Positions 1 to 8,972 of a DNA stretch of 64,000 nt are shown here, one piece after another. The position numbers and the translations under genes were made by a program. How positions within the stretch are numbered: the stretch's first letter is position 1; every line of letters starts with the position of its first letter. The DNA comes from Sphingobium cyanobacteriorum (GTDB taxonomy: Bacteria > Pseudomonadota > Alphaproteobacteria > Sphingomonadales > Sphingomonadaceae): positions 151,623 through 215,622 of the forward strand of contig NZ_JAUQOM010000008.1 in the NCBI RefSeq assembly GCF_030580935.1. The letters run 5' to 3'. A model generated the notes under the pieces. It was not told where the DNA came from. It saw only the letters and a list, made by a program, of their open reading frames with translations, and searched no databases.

Positions 1-2
1 GG

Positions 3-923
3 CCACTGGCGGTCAACACGATGGCGCCGGACGAGGGCAATATGTACCTCCTGGGCAAGGTCGGATCGCCCGAGCAAAAGGCGCATTACCTCAAGCCGCT
101 GCTCGAAGGCCGCGCGCGATCCGCCTTCTTCATGACTGAGCCGGCAAGCGAGGGCGGCGCCGGATCGGACCCCTCGATGATGCGCACGACCTGCCGCAAG
201 GACGGCAATCATTGGGTGATCAATGGGCGCAAAGCCTTCATCACCGGCGCGGACGGCGCGAAGGTGGGTATCGTCATGGCGAAGTCGGACGAGGGTGCCT
301 GCATGTTCCTCGTCGACCTGCCCGATCCGGCGATACGCATCGAGCGGGTTCTCGACACGATCGATTCATCGATGCCCGGCGGCCATTCGATCATCGCGAT
401 CGAAAATCTGCGGGTGCCCGCCGATCAGATGCTGGGCCATGCGGGCGAAGGCTTCAAATATGCGCAGATCCGCCTGTCGCCCGCGCGTCTCTCGCATTGC
501 ATGCGCTGGCTGGGCAGCTGTACGCGCGCGCATGAGATCGCTTTGGATTACGCCAATCGTCGCCAAGCTTTCGGCAAGTCGCTGATCGATCATGAGGGGG
601 TGGGCTTCATGCTGGCCGAAAATCTGATCGACCTCAAACAATGCGAATTGATGATCGATTGGTGCGCTGGCGTGCTCGACGGCGGCAGTCTCGGGACAAC
701 AGAGAGTTCCATGGCGAAGGTTGCCGTTTCGGAAGCGCTGATGCGCATCGCCGACCGCTGCGTCCAGGTCATGGGCGGCACGGGCGTCAGTCGCGACACG
801 ATCGTCGAGCAGACGTTTCGCGAAGTCCGCGCTTTCCGCATCTATGACGGCCCGACTGAAGTGCACAAATGGTCGTTGGCAAAGAAGATCAAGCGTGACT
901 GGAAAGCGAGCCATGGCCACTGA
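3..923 (+). CDS. Acyl-CoA dehydrogenase, ACAD10/11-like (5' end outside window)
   Basis: The reading frame is open from the first bases of the window, so the N-terminal domain is missing. The visible part holds the FAD/substrate region (MTEPASEGGAGSD), the middle beta domain and the C-terminal helical domain ending in the IYDGPTEVHKWSL motif typical of the ACAD10/11 branch. This is a flavoenzyme expected to act on an acyl-CoA in the cytoplasm. Its stop overlaps the start of the following APH-type kinase by 11 bp, so the two are probably translationally coupled and act in one step. In the same branch, LvaC and ACAD11 remove phosphate from a 4-phosphoacyl-CoA; that role here is inference. Confidence 0.9.
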   Translation, partial: PLAVNTMAPDEGNMYLLGKVGSPEQKAHYLKPLLEGRARSAFFMTEPASEGGAGSDPSMMRTTCRKDGNHWVINGRKAFITGADGAKVGIVMAKSDEGACMFLVDLPDPAIRIERVLDTIDSSMPGGHSIIAIENLRVPADQMLGHAGEGFKYAQIRLSPARLSHCMRWLGSCTRAHEIALDYANRRQAFGKSLIDHEGVGFMLAENLIDLKQCELMIDWCAGVLDGGSLGTTESSMAKVAVSEALMRIADRCVQVMGGTGVSRDTIVEQTFREVRAFRIYDGPTEVHKWSLAKKIKRDWKASHGH

Positions 924-2001
924 TGCTGCTGCCAATTCGGGCGCCGGCGAAGTTCGCACCGCCATCGATGCAGGCGCCTTGGCCGAGTGGATGGGCACCC
1001 ATGTCGCCGGCTTTAACGGGCCGCTTGGAATCGAGCAGTTCAACGGCGGACAGTCCAACCCCACCTATCGGCTGACTACTCCTGCGGCACGCTATGTGCT
1101 GCGGCGAAAGCCGCCCGGCGCGGTGCTAAAGGGGGCGCATGACGTCCTGCGCGAGGCGCGCGTCCTGCGCGCTCTGTCCGCGACCCCCGTTCCGGTTGCG
1201 CCGGTTCTCGCACACTGCGACGATGACAGCGTCATCGGATCGCCCTTCTACATTATGGCGCTGGTGGAAGGGCGGATCTTCTGGGACGCATCCTTCTCGC
1301 AGGTGCCCAGGCGTGAACGCGCGGCCTATTTTGATGCCATGAATGCGGCCATGGCTGCCTTGCACCGCGTCGATTTCGCGGCATGCGGCCTGGCGGACTA
1401 CGGGAAGCCGGGCAATTATTTCGAGCGGCAGATCGGTCGCTGGTCCCGGCAATATCTGGAGGACGAACTGGCTGGTCGCGATCACAATATGGACGCGCTG
1501 GTCCGATGGTTGCCCACAGCGATACCGCAAGGCGATGAGACGGCGATCGTTCACGGCGACTTTCGGTGCGACAACCTGATCTTCCATCCAGAGCGCCCGG
1601 AGATTCTGGCCATCCTCGACTGGGAATTGTCGACACTGGGTCACCCGCTCGCAGACTTCGCCTATCATGCGATGATGTACCGCATGCCGGCCGATATCGT
1701 CGCCGGCCTGGGCGGCGCCGATCCGGCCGCGCTCGGTCTGCCTACGGAGGAAGCCTATGTCGCGGATTATTGCCGCCGCACGGGCCGATCGGGCATCGAC
1801 GACTGGAATTTCTACATGGCGTTCAATTTCTTCCGGCTGGCTGCGATCTTCCACGGCATCAAGGGCCGAGTGCTGCGCGGGAACGCTGTATCGGAAAATG
1901 CACATGAGCGGGCAGCGGCATTTCCGCGCCTCGCCCTGTTTGCGCGCGAGGCCATGGACGCCTGCTGGCCAAGATCGGCGCGGGCGCGTGATCAAATCTG
2001 A
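913..2001 (+). CDS. APH-family phosphotransferase, ACAD10/11 kinase-like
   Basis: This is a 362-residue kinase-fold protein of the aminoglycoside phosphotransferase superfamily. Catalytic-loop residues are H214-G-D216 with N221, followed by the metal-binding D236-W-E. The N-terminal FNGGQSNPTYRL segment is the glycine-rich nucleotide loop typical of the group linked to acyl-CoA dehydrogenases. I chose the ATG inside the end of the dehydrogenase (MATDAAANSG) because a longer upstream start would run deep into that gene. Family members include LvaA of levulinate catabolism and the kinase domain of ACAD10/11, which phosphorylate 4-hydroxyacyl-CoA. Antibiotic modification is unlikely in this context. 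It closely resembles the kinase at 57455-58510. Confidence 0.87.
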   Translation: MATDAAANSGAGEVRTAIDAGALAEWMGTHVAGFNGPLGIEQFNGGQSNPTYRLTTPAARYVLRRKPPGAVLKGAHDVLREARVLRALSATPVPVAPVLAHCDDDSVIGSPFYIMALVEGRIFWDASFSQVPRRERAAYFDAMNAAMAALHRVDFAACGLADYGKPGNYFERQIGRWSRQYLEDELAGRDHNMDALVRWLPTAIPQGDETAIVHGDFRCDNLIFHPERPEILAILDWELSTLGHPLADFAYHAMMYRMPADIVAGLGGADPAALGLPTEEAYVADYCRRTGRSGIDDWNFYMAFNFFRLAAIFHGIKGRVLRGNAVSENAHERAAAFPRLALFAREAMDACWPRSARARDQI

Positions 2002-2018
2002 CGATGAAGGAGTATGAA

Positions 2019-4313
2019 GTGGCCGGAAATGACGTGGCGAACGCGGTCGGCGACGACCGCCCTCTAGTCGGTCTGCGCCTGGTTGATGGCGCGACCGGCC
2101 CGATGGCGGCAATCGCGCGCCATTTCGCCGAACTGGGCGCGGACGTCATCCGTATCGAGCCTGAAGAAGGTGCTGCGGATCGGCATGCCGGCAGCCGGTG
2201 CGACGGGGTAAGCCTCGACTTCGTCGCCGCCAATCTGGGCAAACGCGCCGCGCCCATCGACCGGGCAGAAACGCTGCTGGCTGGCGCTGACATCCTGATT
2301 GCCCCGCGCGACGCCTTTGACATCGATATGTTGCGGGCGCGGCACCCGGCGCTGGTCGTCCTTTCCGTTTCTGACTTTGGCGACACCGGCCGGTTTCGCG
2401 ACTGGACTGGCTCGGACGCATTGTTCCACGCGCTGTCCGGCGAATTGTCGCGTTCCGGCATTCCGGGACGGCCGCCGCTGCTGCCGCCGGGGCAACTGGC
2501 CATTGCCTGCGCCGTGGTCCAAGCGGCCTATGTGACGTTGGTTGCCTATTGGCAGGCGCTCAAGACTGGGCAAGGCGATCATCTCGACTTTTCGATGCTC
2601 GACGGCACGGCGCAGGCGCTCGATCCCGGCTACGGCATCGGCGGCAGCGCCGCGGGCGGCGTCTTGGCGAGCAAGTTGCCACGCGGGCGGCCCGATGTGC
2701 GCTTCATGTACCCGATTCTTGCCTGCAAGGATGGATTCGTACGTTTGTGCGTCCTGGCGCCACGCCAGTGGCAGGGAATGTTCGAATGGATGGGCCGGCC
2801 TGAGGAATTTGCCGATCCTTCGTTCAACAAAATGCCGGTTCGTTTCCAGTCGACCACGTTGTTGCCCGCGATGGCGCGACTGTTCGCCGACAAGACTCGC
2901 CTCCAGGCTGAGGAGGAAGGGCAGCGGTTCGGCGTGCCCACCGCCGCCGTCCTGACGCTGGAAGAAGCGCTGGAGACCGAACAGATGGTCGCGCGCCAAT
3001 TCTTCAAGACGGTCGATCTCGGTAACGGGCTCGATGCCCTGTTCCCCGACGGCGTGCTGGAACTGGACGGCAGGCGCATGGGCATCGCAGGGCCGGCGCC
3101 AGCTTTGCCTTCGCCCGATGTCGAATGGCATCCGCGTCCCAACCCTATACATCCTTCCAATGACGGTGATCGTCCTTTCGAGGGACTGAAGGTTCTCGAT
3201 TTCGGCGTCATCGTCGTGGGGGCGGAAACCGGCAGGCTGCTGGCTGATCAGGGTGCGGACGTCGTCAAGATCGAAAGCTCCGCTTTTCCTGACGGCAGCA
3301 GGCAAAGTCGATCGACCGGTCCCATCAGCCCCACTTTCGCGACGGGGCATCGCAACCGTCGCAGCCTGGGGCTCGATCTGCGCCATCCCAAGGGCAAGGA
3401 GCTTCTTTACCGGCTGGTCCGCGATACCGATGTTGTTCTGACCAATTTCAAGGGCGGCACGCTCAAGACGCTGGGTCTCGATTATGAGACGCTAAAGGCG
3501 ATCAATCCCCGGACAATCGTGGTCGACAGCTCCGCCTTCGGCCCCACTGGCCCCTGGTCGCGTCGCATGGGCTATGGCCCGCTGGTGCGCGCTTCGTCCG
3601 GCCTGACCGTCCAATGGCGCTATCCGGGCGAGGCTGACAGCTTTTCCGACGCGCTGACCGTCTATCCCGATCATGTCGCTGGCAGGATCGGCGCGATCGG
3701 CGTCATCGGGCTGCTCATCCGTCGCCTCAAGACCAACAAGGGCGGCCAGATCAGTGTCAGCCAGTCGGAGGTGATGCTCAGTCACATGGCGGCGCGGATC
3801 GCGGCTACCGGGTTGGAACGCGCAGGCCATCCGGTCATCGACGCGGATAAGGCGCAATCTGCGGTCTACGCCTGTGCCGGTGATGACGAATGGTGCGTCG
3901 TGACGATACGCCATGATGGTGACGAGCAGGCGATCGCCAAGGTCATAGGCGCGCAGACGCTGACGGAGTGGATGGCGCAGCAGGCCCCGCGTGATGCGAT
4001 GGAGACATTGCAGGCTGCCGGTGTTCCAGCCGCGGCTATGTTGCGTGTGTCCGATCTGCCAGGCTTTGATTATTATACGGAGCGGGGCTTCTTCCGCCAA
4101 TCGATGCATCCGCATATTTCTGAGCCGCTGACAATGGAGGCGTCGCCAGTCCGGTCGATCCGGCTGCCCGCTCCACCCGATCGCCCGGCCCCCGTCTTTG
4201 CCGAACATACCGCCGATTTGCTGAACGAGAGGCTTGGCTTGAGCCGGGCCGAGATCGAAGAGCTGCTTGCCGCGAAAGTCATTGAGGAATTCGTCCCGCC
4301 AACCACAACCTGA
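2019..4313 (+). CDS. CaiB/BaiF family III CoA transferase, two-domain fusion
   Basis: The protein is about 764 residues, roughly twice a normal CaiB/BaiF subunit, and contains two family III domains in tandem (about 15-350 and 390-740). The second domain keeps the acid expected for the acyl-aspartyl intermediate (D551 in YPDHVAG). The equivalent stretch in the first domain reads PPGQLAI and has no Asp, so probably only the second half is catalytic. The GTG start at 2019 is preferred to the ATG at 2004 because AAGGAG lies 6 nt before it; the ATG would overlap that ribosome site. It follows the kinase by 17 bp in the same operon. Likely role: moving CoA to a carboxylic acid or racemising an acyl-CoA; substrate unknown. 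Confidence 0.88.
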   Translation: MAGNDVANAVGDDRPLVGLRLVDGATGPMAAIARHFAELGADVIRIEPEEGAADRHAGSRCDGVSLDFVAANLGKRAAPIDRAETLLAGADILIAPRDAFDIDMLRARHPALVVLSVSDFGDTGRFRDWTGSDALFHALSGELSRSGIPGRPPLLPPGQLAIACAVVQAAYVTLVAYWQALKTGQGDHLDFSMLDGTAQALDPGYGIGGSAAGGVLASKLPRGRPDVRFMYPILACKDGFVRLCVLAPRQWQGMFEWMGRPEEFADPSFNKMPVRFQSTTLLPAMARLFADKTRLQAEEEGQRFGVPTAAVLTLEEALETEQMVARQFFKTVDLGNGLDALFPDGVLELDGRRMGIAGPAPALPSPDVEWHPRPNPIHPSNDGDRPFEGLKVLDFGVIVVGAETGRLLADQGADVVKIESSAFPDGSRQSRSTGPISPTFATGHRNRRSLGLDLRHPKGKELLYRLVRDTDVVLTNFKGGTLKTLGLDYETLKAINPRTIVVDSSAFGPTGPWSRRMGYGPLVRASSGLTVQWRYPGEADSFSDALTVYPDHVAGRIGAIGVIGLLIRRLKTNKGGQISVSQSEVMLSHMAARIAATGLERAGHPVIDADKAQSAVYACAGDDEWCVVTIRHDGDEQAIAKVIGAQTLTEWMAQQAPRDAMETLQAAGVPAAAMLRVSDLPGFDYYTERGFFRQSMHPHISEPLTMEASPVRSIRLPAPPDRPAPVFAEHTADLLNERLGLSRAEIEELLAAKVIEEFVPPTTT

Positions 4314-4347
4314 ACCCCGACCGGGAGTGCGACGGGACGACCAGCGA

Positions 4348-4770
4348 TCGCAGATACTGTGGCAGGCGCACGAGAGCATTCTGACGCTGATGGTCAACCG
4401 GCCGGACAAGCTGAATGCCTACACCAATCAGGTGGGTGCGGACCTGACAGACGCGATCCGGCGCGCCGATGCGGATGACAGGATCGGCGTCGTCATCCTG
4501 AGGGGGAGGGGACGGGGGATTTTATTCCCCGGCGTGATCTGTCGGCGGGGGAGGACAGTTTTGGCCCTGCCGGCGGCGGCGCGACCAATTTCGGTCAGCA
4601 GGATGGGTTTAACGCCGGTGGCGGGCTGATCAGCGCACTCTTTAGCTGCCGAAAGCCGATCATCGCTGCATTCAATGGGCCGGCGGTGGGGGTGGGGCTG
4701 ACGAAGGCGCTGCCCACCCACAACATGATCGCGTCGAACACCGCACCCTCGATTTCCCAGGGCAGGTCAG
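4348..4770 (+). pseudogene. Enoyl-CoA hydratase remnant, frameshifted and truncated
   Basis: An N-terminal crotonase stretch (LMVNRPDKLNAYTNQ) runs to VVILRG. A shift in a G-rich tract near 4505-4525 then moves the frame, and the continuation reads DLSAGEDSFGPAGGG and KPIIAAFNGPAVGVGL in another frame. After that oxyanion-loop motif the similarity ends near 4700, so roughly the C-terminal half is gone. An intact relative with the same motifs lies at 34815-35702. It sits directly after the CoA transferase and was probably once the next gene of that operon. Confidence 0.75.
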
Positions 4771-4848
4771 CGGTGACACGCCTCCGGGCTTTCCCTGTTG
4801 AAACGACCAATAATCACGGTCCAACCAGCGACCGTTTAAAATTCGGCT

Positions 4849-5562
4849 TCAGTCCGAAACGGCTTGCTCCCGCGTCGCGCCCCCGGCTTCATCGAAACCG
4901 ACAAAGGTGACGGCCTCCGCCATAGATTTGCGGCGTGAGACCACGGCGTTGGCGGGGAAGGCGTAGTCTGGAAATCCCAACGCGATACAGATCATGATCA
5001 CCTGATCATCGGGAATCGCAGCATGTTCCCGCACGACCGGCGATTGCATAATGCCCTGCGAATTGATGCAGCAGCCAAGGCCGCGTGACCAAGCGGCATT
5101 GACAAGGGCGTTCGTTACCGCGCCGCAATCAAACGGGGCGATGTCGCTTTCGATGAGCGAGCGATCATAGGTGATGACGATCGAAACGGGGGCATCGAAC
5201 TGACGAAATCCGCGTAGGACCCAATCGAGCCGTGCGTTCTTGTCCTCGCGAGCGATGCCCATCTCGGCGAAAAGCTGTTTGGCGATTTCCACCTGACGGT
5301 CCCGATGGACACCGGCATATTCGCCACCTTTGCGAAATTCGCGCGAATCGGGAACGCCTGCCAGATTGCGCTCAACATTCCCCTTGCGGATGGCCTCAAG
5401 CGGTGGTCCGCTCACGACGTAGAAGTTCCAAGGCTGGGTATTTACCGAGGATGGCGCCCGCATTGTGAGCGCGAAAATCTCCTCCAGCAGGGCGCGGGGA
5501 ACCGGACGATCATGAAACCCGCGGATGCTGCGCCGTCCCAGAACGACCTCGTCATATGTCAT
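4849..5562 (-). CDS. Nitroreductase-family FMN oxidoreductase
   Basis: About 237 residues. It opens with the family signature EVVLGRRSIRGF, followed by MRAPSSVNTQPW (flavin phosphate contacts) and the late GLGCCINSQG segment. These enzymes use FMN and NAD(P)H to reduce nitro groups, quinones or, in some lineages, enones; the substrate here is unknown. The start chosen has AGAGGTG 6-7 nt upstream and gives the usual N terminus. An upstream ATG at 5598 overlaps the stop of the preceding acyl-CoA dehydrogenase as ATGA and is possible through coupling. It is the last gene of the minus-strand unit with the two dehydrogenases. A second member is at 45933-46601. Confidence 0.87.
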   Translation of the reverse strand: MTYDEVVLGRRSIRGFHDRPVPRALLEEIFALTMRAPSSVNTQPWNFYVVSGPPLEAIRKGNVERNLAGVPDSREFRKGGEYAGVHRDRQVEIAKQLFAEMGIAREDKNARLDWVLRGFRQFDAPVSIVITYDRSLIESDIAPFDCGAVTNALVNAAWSRGLGCCINSQGIMQSPVVREHAAIPDDQVIMICIALGFPDYAFPANAVVSRRKSMAEAVTFVGFDEAGGATREQAVSD

Positions 5563-5594
5563 GCATGCACCTCTTGCATATGCAGGGGGATCGG

Positions 5595-6701
5595 TCATCC
5601 AGGGGCGCCGACCAGTCGCAGATGATAATCGACCGAGCCGAACATCGCGTCGACGGTCATGATCCGCTTGAGATGATGACCGACCGCGACTTCATCGGTC
5701 GTGCCGACACCGCCATGAATCTGGACAGCCGACTCCGCGATGGCACGGCCCAGCCGCCCGACCTGCGCCTTCAACAGCGAATAGGTGCGCGTGTCGGCCT
5801 GCTCGCTTTCGATGATCGCAGCGGTGTAGAATAAGGTCGATCGCGCCTTTGCAAAAGCGAGCTTCATATCGGCGAGACGGTGCGCCAGCGCCTGGAATGA
5901 GCCAATCGCCACTCCGAACTGCTTGCGCGTTGCTGCATATTCAACGCTCGCGGCGAGCAAAGCGCCCATCGACCCGACGGCTTCGGCCGAGAGGGCGAAG
6001 ATGGCGTCGTTGACGATATCCTGTATCACGCCTGCGGCATCGTTCAGCGCCACCGCATCGGCGTCGAGCCGCACATTGTCGAATCGGATGTTCGCCGCAC
6101 GCCGGCCGTCGATCGTCACATAGGCATCACGGGTCACGCCGACTTGCGCGGCATCGACCAACAGCAGCGCAAGCGCCCCGCCGGACGTTCTTGCCGTGAC
6201 GACCAACAAATCTGCGTCTCCGCCTGCCAGCACAAGACGCTTTTCGCCGTTCAGGACATAAGCGTCGCCATCCAACGACAGGGTAGTCGCGATCGCATGA
6301 ATATGCGCGGTGCCCCGCCCTTCCTCGTGCGCAAGGGCGCCCAGGGCACTTCCCTCCATCAGACGGTCGAGCCAGCGGCTCGCGCCAGTATGATCGGTGA
6401 TCCGCGCGAGCGCGCGACCGGCGAAGAGAATGGAAGGCAGATAGGGTTCGACGACCAGATGCTGTCCAAGCAATTCTGAAATCACCAGAATGTCGGATGC
6501 CTTGCCGCCGAAACCGCCCCGATCCTCTGCGAAGGCGGTGATGAGCAGGCCCATGTCCTGAAACTGCCGCCACATCTCGACTGACCGGCCGTTGGACGAA
6601 CCGACGATGCGCTGGCGCTGATCGAAATCATAGTGCTGCGAAAGCAGGCGCGCCGCTGCGTCGCGCAGCATTTCCTGTTCTTGGGTGAAGGTGAAATCCA
6701 T
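5595..6701 (-). CDS. Acyl-CoA dehydrogenase, probable non-catalytic-type subunit
   Basis: This 368-residue protein has the full three-domain acyl-CoA dehydrogenase layout: the N-terminal helices (MDFTFTQEQEMLRDAAARL), a beta domain, and the C-terminal helices with ATRKQFGVAIGSFQ and IQIHGG-like VQIHGGVGTTDE. It is somewhat short, and its C terminus (VDAMFGSVDYHLRL) has no YxGTNE-type segment. It lies 13 bp downstream of a second, different acyl-CoA dehydrogenase. Such unlike pairs are known to form heterotetramers in steroid and branched-acid catabolism, with one active site per pair; here that is inference. Confidence 0.9.
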   Translation of the reverse strand: MDFTFTQEQEMLRDAAARLLSQHYDFDQRQRIVGSSNGRSVEMWRQFQDMGLLITAFAEDRGGFGGKASDILVISELLGQHLVVEPYLPSILFAGRALARITDHTGASRWLDRLMEGSALGALAHEEGRGTAHIHAIATTLSLDGDAYVLNGEKRLVLAGGDADLLVVTARTSGGALALLLVDAAQVGVTRDAYVTIDGRRAANIRFDNVRLDADAVALNDAAGVIQDIVNDAIFALSAEAVGSMGALLAASVEYAATRKQFGVAIGSFQALAHRLADMKLAFAKARSTLFYTAAIIESEQADTRTYSLLKAQVGRLGRAIAESAVQIHGGVGTTDEVAVGHHLKRIMTVDAMFGSVDYHLRLVGAPG

Positions 6702-6714
6702 CGTCGATAATCCT

Positions 6715-7920
6715 TCAGGCCGCGTTGAGCGTGCGCGCGAGCAGGTCGCGCTGGATCTCGTTCGTACCGGCGTAGATGCTGGTCGCGCGGGCGTTGAGAT
6801 AGAAAGGCATGGCGGTCAGGCTAAACAGGTCATCGAGAGGTTCAGCCGCCGGATCGACGGTCAGCGCCTCTACCTGTTGCGGCACTGCACCCAGGCCAGC
6901 TACCCGCGCCTGCATGACGCCCAGCAGTTGCGTCATTTCAGTGCTCATGATCTTGTTGAGCGACGGCATGGCTGGGTCATTGCCGATCGGATGACCCGTC
7001 AGGATCATCCGTTCAAACGCTTCATAGGACACCAGTTCAGCCTCCACTTCCCCCAGATCGCGCTGGAAGATCGGATCGTCTGCGAGGGTTCCGCCATGGG
7101 GCGACGGCGCGTCGACCACCGCCTGCCGGATCAGCGCCATCTTGCGGCGGAGCATGGGGCTGAGTGCGGCGCCGCCACGTTCATGCTTGAGCAGTTGCTT
7201 GGCGACTGACCAGCCATCATTTTCCGCGCCGACACGTCCAGACTGCGGTACGCGCACATTATCGAAAAACACTTCGCACTGTTCAGGCAGGCCGTCCAGG
7301 CCGATGATCGGGCGCACGACCATCCCGGGATAGTCCATCCGGTCCAGCAGCAGAAAGGTGATGCCCGCCTGCTTCTTGGCCTCCTTGTTCGTGCGCACCA
7401 GCATGAACATGCGGTTCGCCTCATGCGCAAGCGTGGTCCAGATCTTCTGGCCGTTGATGATATAGTCGTCACCGTCCGCGACCGCCGAACAGGACAGGGA
7501 TGCAAGATCGGACCCTGCATTGGGCTCCGAATAGCCTTGCGTCCAGTAATCTTCACCCGCGAGGATGCCGGGCAGGTAAAGCGCTTTTTGTTCAGGTGTG
7601 CCCAGTTCCATGATCAGCGGCCCAACCATTTGCAATCCGTTGGGCAGCAGCGGCGGCAGGTCGCGCTTCCAATGTTCCTCGGCAAAAATATAGCGCTGTT
7701 CGACCGACCAGCCCGTCCCGCCATATTCGACCGGCCACGCCGGCGCGGACCAGCCCTTGGCGTGCAGGATGCGGTGCCACGCCATCACCTCCTTGAAGGG
7801 TGCGAATACGCTGGTGGTTTTCCTGCCGGCTTCGCGGATCGCCGGGGTGGGCGCCGTATCCAGAAAATCGGCTACCTCGCGACGAAATGCCTCAAGCTCT
7901 TCACTGAAGTCGATATTCAC
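6715..7920 (-). CDS. Acyl-CoA dehydrogenase, catalytic-type subunit
   Basis: About 401 residues. Motifs in order: TQGYSEPNAGSDLASL (flavin/substrate loop), DYIINGQKIWTT, and the C-terminal IYAGTNEIQRDLLAR segment that carries the usual C-terminal active-site signature. The GTG at 7920 is preferred because AAGGA lies about 8 nt before it. The ATG at 7953 has no properly spaced ribosome site. It is the first gene of the unit that continues into the second dehydrogenase and the nitroreductase. A copy of the recurring dyad motif sits 47 bp upstream of the start. Confidence 0.9.
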   Translation of the reverse strand: MNIDFSEELEAFRREVADFLDTAPTPAIREAGRKTTSVFAPFKEVMAWHRILHAKGWSAPAWPVEYGGTGWSVEQRYIFAEEHWKRDLPPLLPNGLQMVGPLIMELGTPEQKALYLPGILAGEDYWTQGYSEPNAGSDLASLSCSAVADGDDYIINGQKIWTTLAHEANRMFMLVRTNKEAKKQAGITFLLLDRMDYPGMVVRPIIGLDGLPEQCEVFFDNVRVPQSGRVGAENDGWSVAKQLLKHERGGAALSPMLRRKMALIRQAVVDAPSPHGGTLADDPIFQRDLGEVEAELVSYEAFERMILTGHPIGNDPAMPSLNKIMSTEMTQLLGVMQARVAGLGAVPQQVEALTVDPAAEPLDDLFSLTAMPFYLNARATSIYAGTNEIQRDLLARTLNAA

Positions 7921-7966
7921 GGCGCTGGTCCTTGGCTGGGATCTGCGGATCAATCCGCCATCCCTT

Positions 7967-7986
7967 AATCATTCGATGAAATAACC
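7967..7986. promoter_or_regulatory. Candidate operator, recurring dyad motif (copy 1)
   Basis: The sequence AATCATTCGATGAAATAACC matches the left half of the best copy (34676) at 9 of 10 bases; the right half is weaker. It lies 47 bp upstream of the acyl-CoA dehydrogenase start at 7920, where an operator would be expected. The regulator is unknown. Confidence 0.4.
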
Positions 7987-8051
7987 GCAACGCGCGCGGA
8001 CGTAAAGCTTCGATATAGGCCATCGAAGCGGACGCTCGTTCGCTAATGCCG

Positions 8052-8798
8052 TCACCCCTTCCGTTGGGCAAAGCGGGCAATTCGTTCCGCCATGTCTGGC
8101 CCGACTCCCTCAGTATTATGTACTTCATGCGCCAGGCCGAAGCGAACCGGCATACCGTCCGTCGCTTCCATCAACCGCTTGTAGCCGGCAACGCTGAATG
8201 GCGAATTTTCAAGTATCTGGCGGGCAAAGGCGATGACCTCCTGCTCGAACAGGTCGTCGTCGTAGCACGCATTGGCAAGGCCCATGGCCAATGCTTCCGC
8301 GCCGCTATAGGTCTTGGCGGTAAACATCATTTCACGCGCCTTGGCAAAACCGACCCGGCGCGGCAGTCGCTGCGTCATGCCCCACACTGGAGTCAGCGCC
8401 CATTTCGCGTGCGTGTCGGCAAAGCGCGCACTATGTGATGCCAGGATGATGTCGCCAGCGAGTGCCAGTTCCAGGGCGCCGGTGTAGCAATGGCCATGAA
8501 CGGCAGCGATGACGGCCTGGGGCAGGCATGCCAGCCGCTCTATCACCTTTGATTCGTAGCCGAAATCCTGCGCCTCGCCTGCGCTGATGTCGCTGAGGTC
8601 GTGCCCGGCGGAAAAGCAGCGGCCTGCGCCACGCAGCACGACACAGCCAATGCCGCTATCTGCCCGTTCCAAGTCAGCGACATGGCGTTCGAGATGTTCG
8701 AATATCGCATGATTTATGCTGTTCAATTTGTCAGGGCGGTTAAGCGTGAGGAGCGCGAGCCCGTCAATATCTTCGCGCAGGACGAGATCTTCTGGCAT
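8052..8798 (-). CDS. Enoyl-CoA hydratase/isomerase (crotonase) family
   Basis: A 248-residue crotonase. The first oxyanion-hole segment is CFSAGHDLSD and the second is HGHCYTGALELALAGD, which keeps a Glu at the position of one catalytic acid. The second acid position reads WALTPVWGMTQRLP and lacks Glu, so simple hydration by the two-Glu mechanism is doubtful, and an isomerase, hydrolase or related reaction is possible. It stands alone, 131 bp upstream of the acyl-CoA dehydrogenase pair on the same strand, with its own copy of the dyad motif 56 bp upstream. Confidence 0.88.
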   Translation of the reverse strand: MPEDLVLREDIDGLALLTLNRPDKLNSINHAIFEHLERHVADLERADSGIGCVVLRGAGRCFSAGHDLSDISAGEAQDFGYESKVIERLACLPQAVIAAVHGHCYTGALELALAGDIILASHSARFADTHAKWALTPVWGMTQRLPRRVGFAKAREMMFTAKTYSGAEALAMGLANACYDDDLFEQEVIAFARQILENSPFSVAGYKRLMEATDGMPVRFGLAHEVHNTEGVGPDMAERIARFAQRKG

Positions 8799-8853
8799 CT
8801 ATCATTCCTTTCCTGTTGATCGGGGTCGGCAATGCCGCCAAAGCTTGGCCACC

Positions 8854-8871
8854 GTTCATCGATCAACTAAT
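8854..8871. promoter_or_regulatory. Candidate operator, recurring dyad motif (copy 2)
   Basis: GTTCATCGATCAACTAAT. Its right half, TCAACTAAT, is identical to that of the copy at 45888, and ATCGA matches the copies at 17127 and 34676. It lies 56 bp upstream of the crotonase start at 8798, the same distance as at other catabolic genes in the window. Confidence 0.5.
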
Positions 8872-8972
8872 GAGCCGCAGTGAATCGCGCCAAACCCATT
8901 GCACGATGTCGCCGGCTTTGCCTACGGTGATCTTTCCGCTACGCCGCAGATAATCGAACAGTTGATCTCTCT

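Noticed and set aside
913..2001. An antibiotic-resistance role for the APH-family proteins.
   Set aside because: Overlap with an acyl-CoA dehydrogenase and strong likeness to the ACAD10/11 kinase group point to metabolism.
2064..3386. A 440-codon minus-strand frame inside the CoA transferase.
   Set aside because: Composition is typical of an antisense shadow and no protein family is recognisable.
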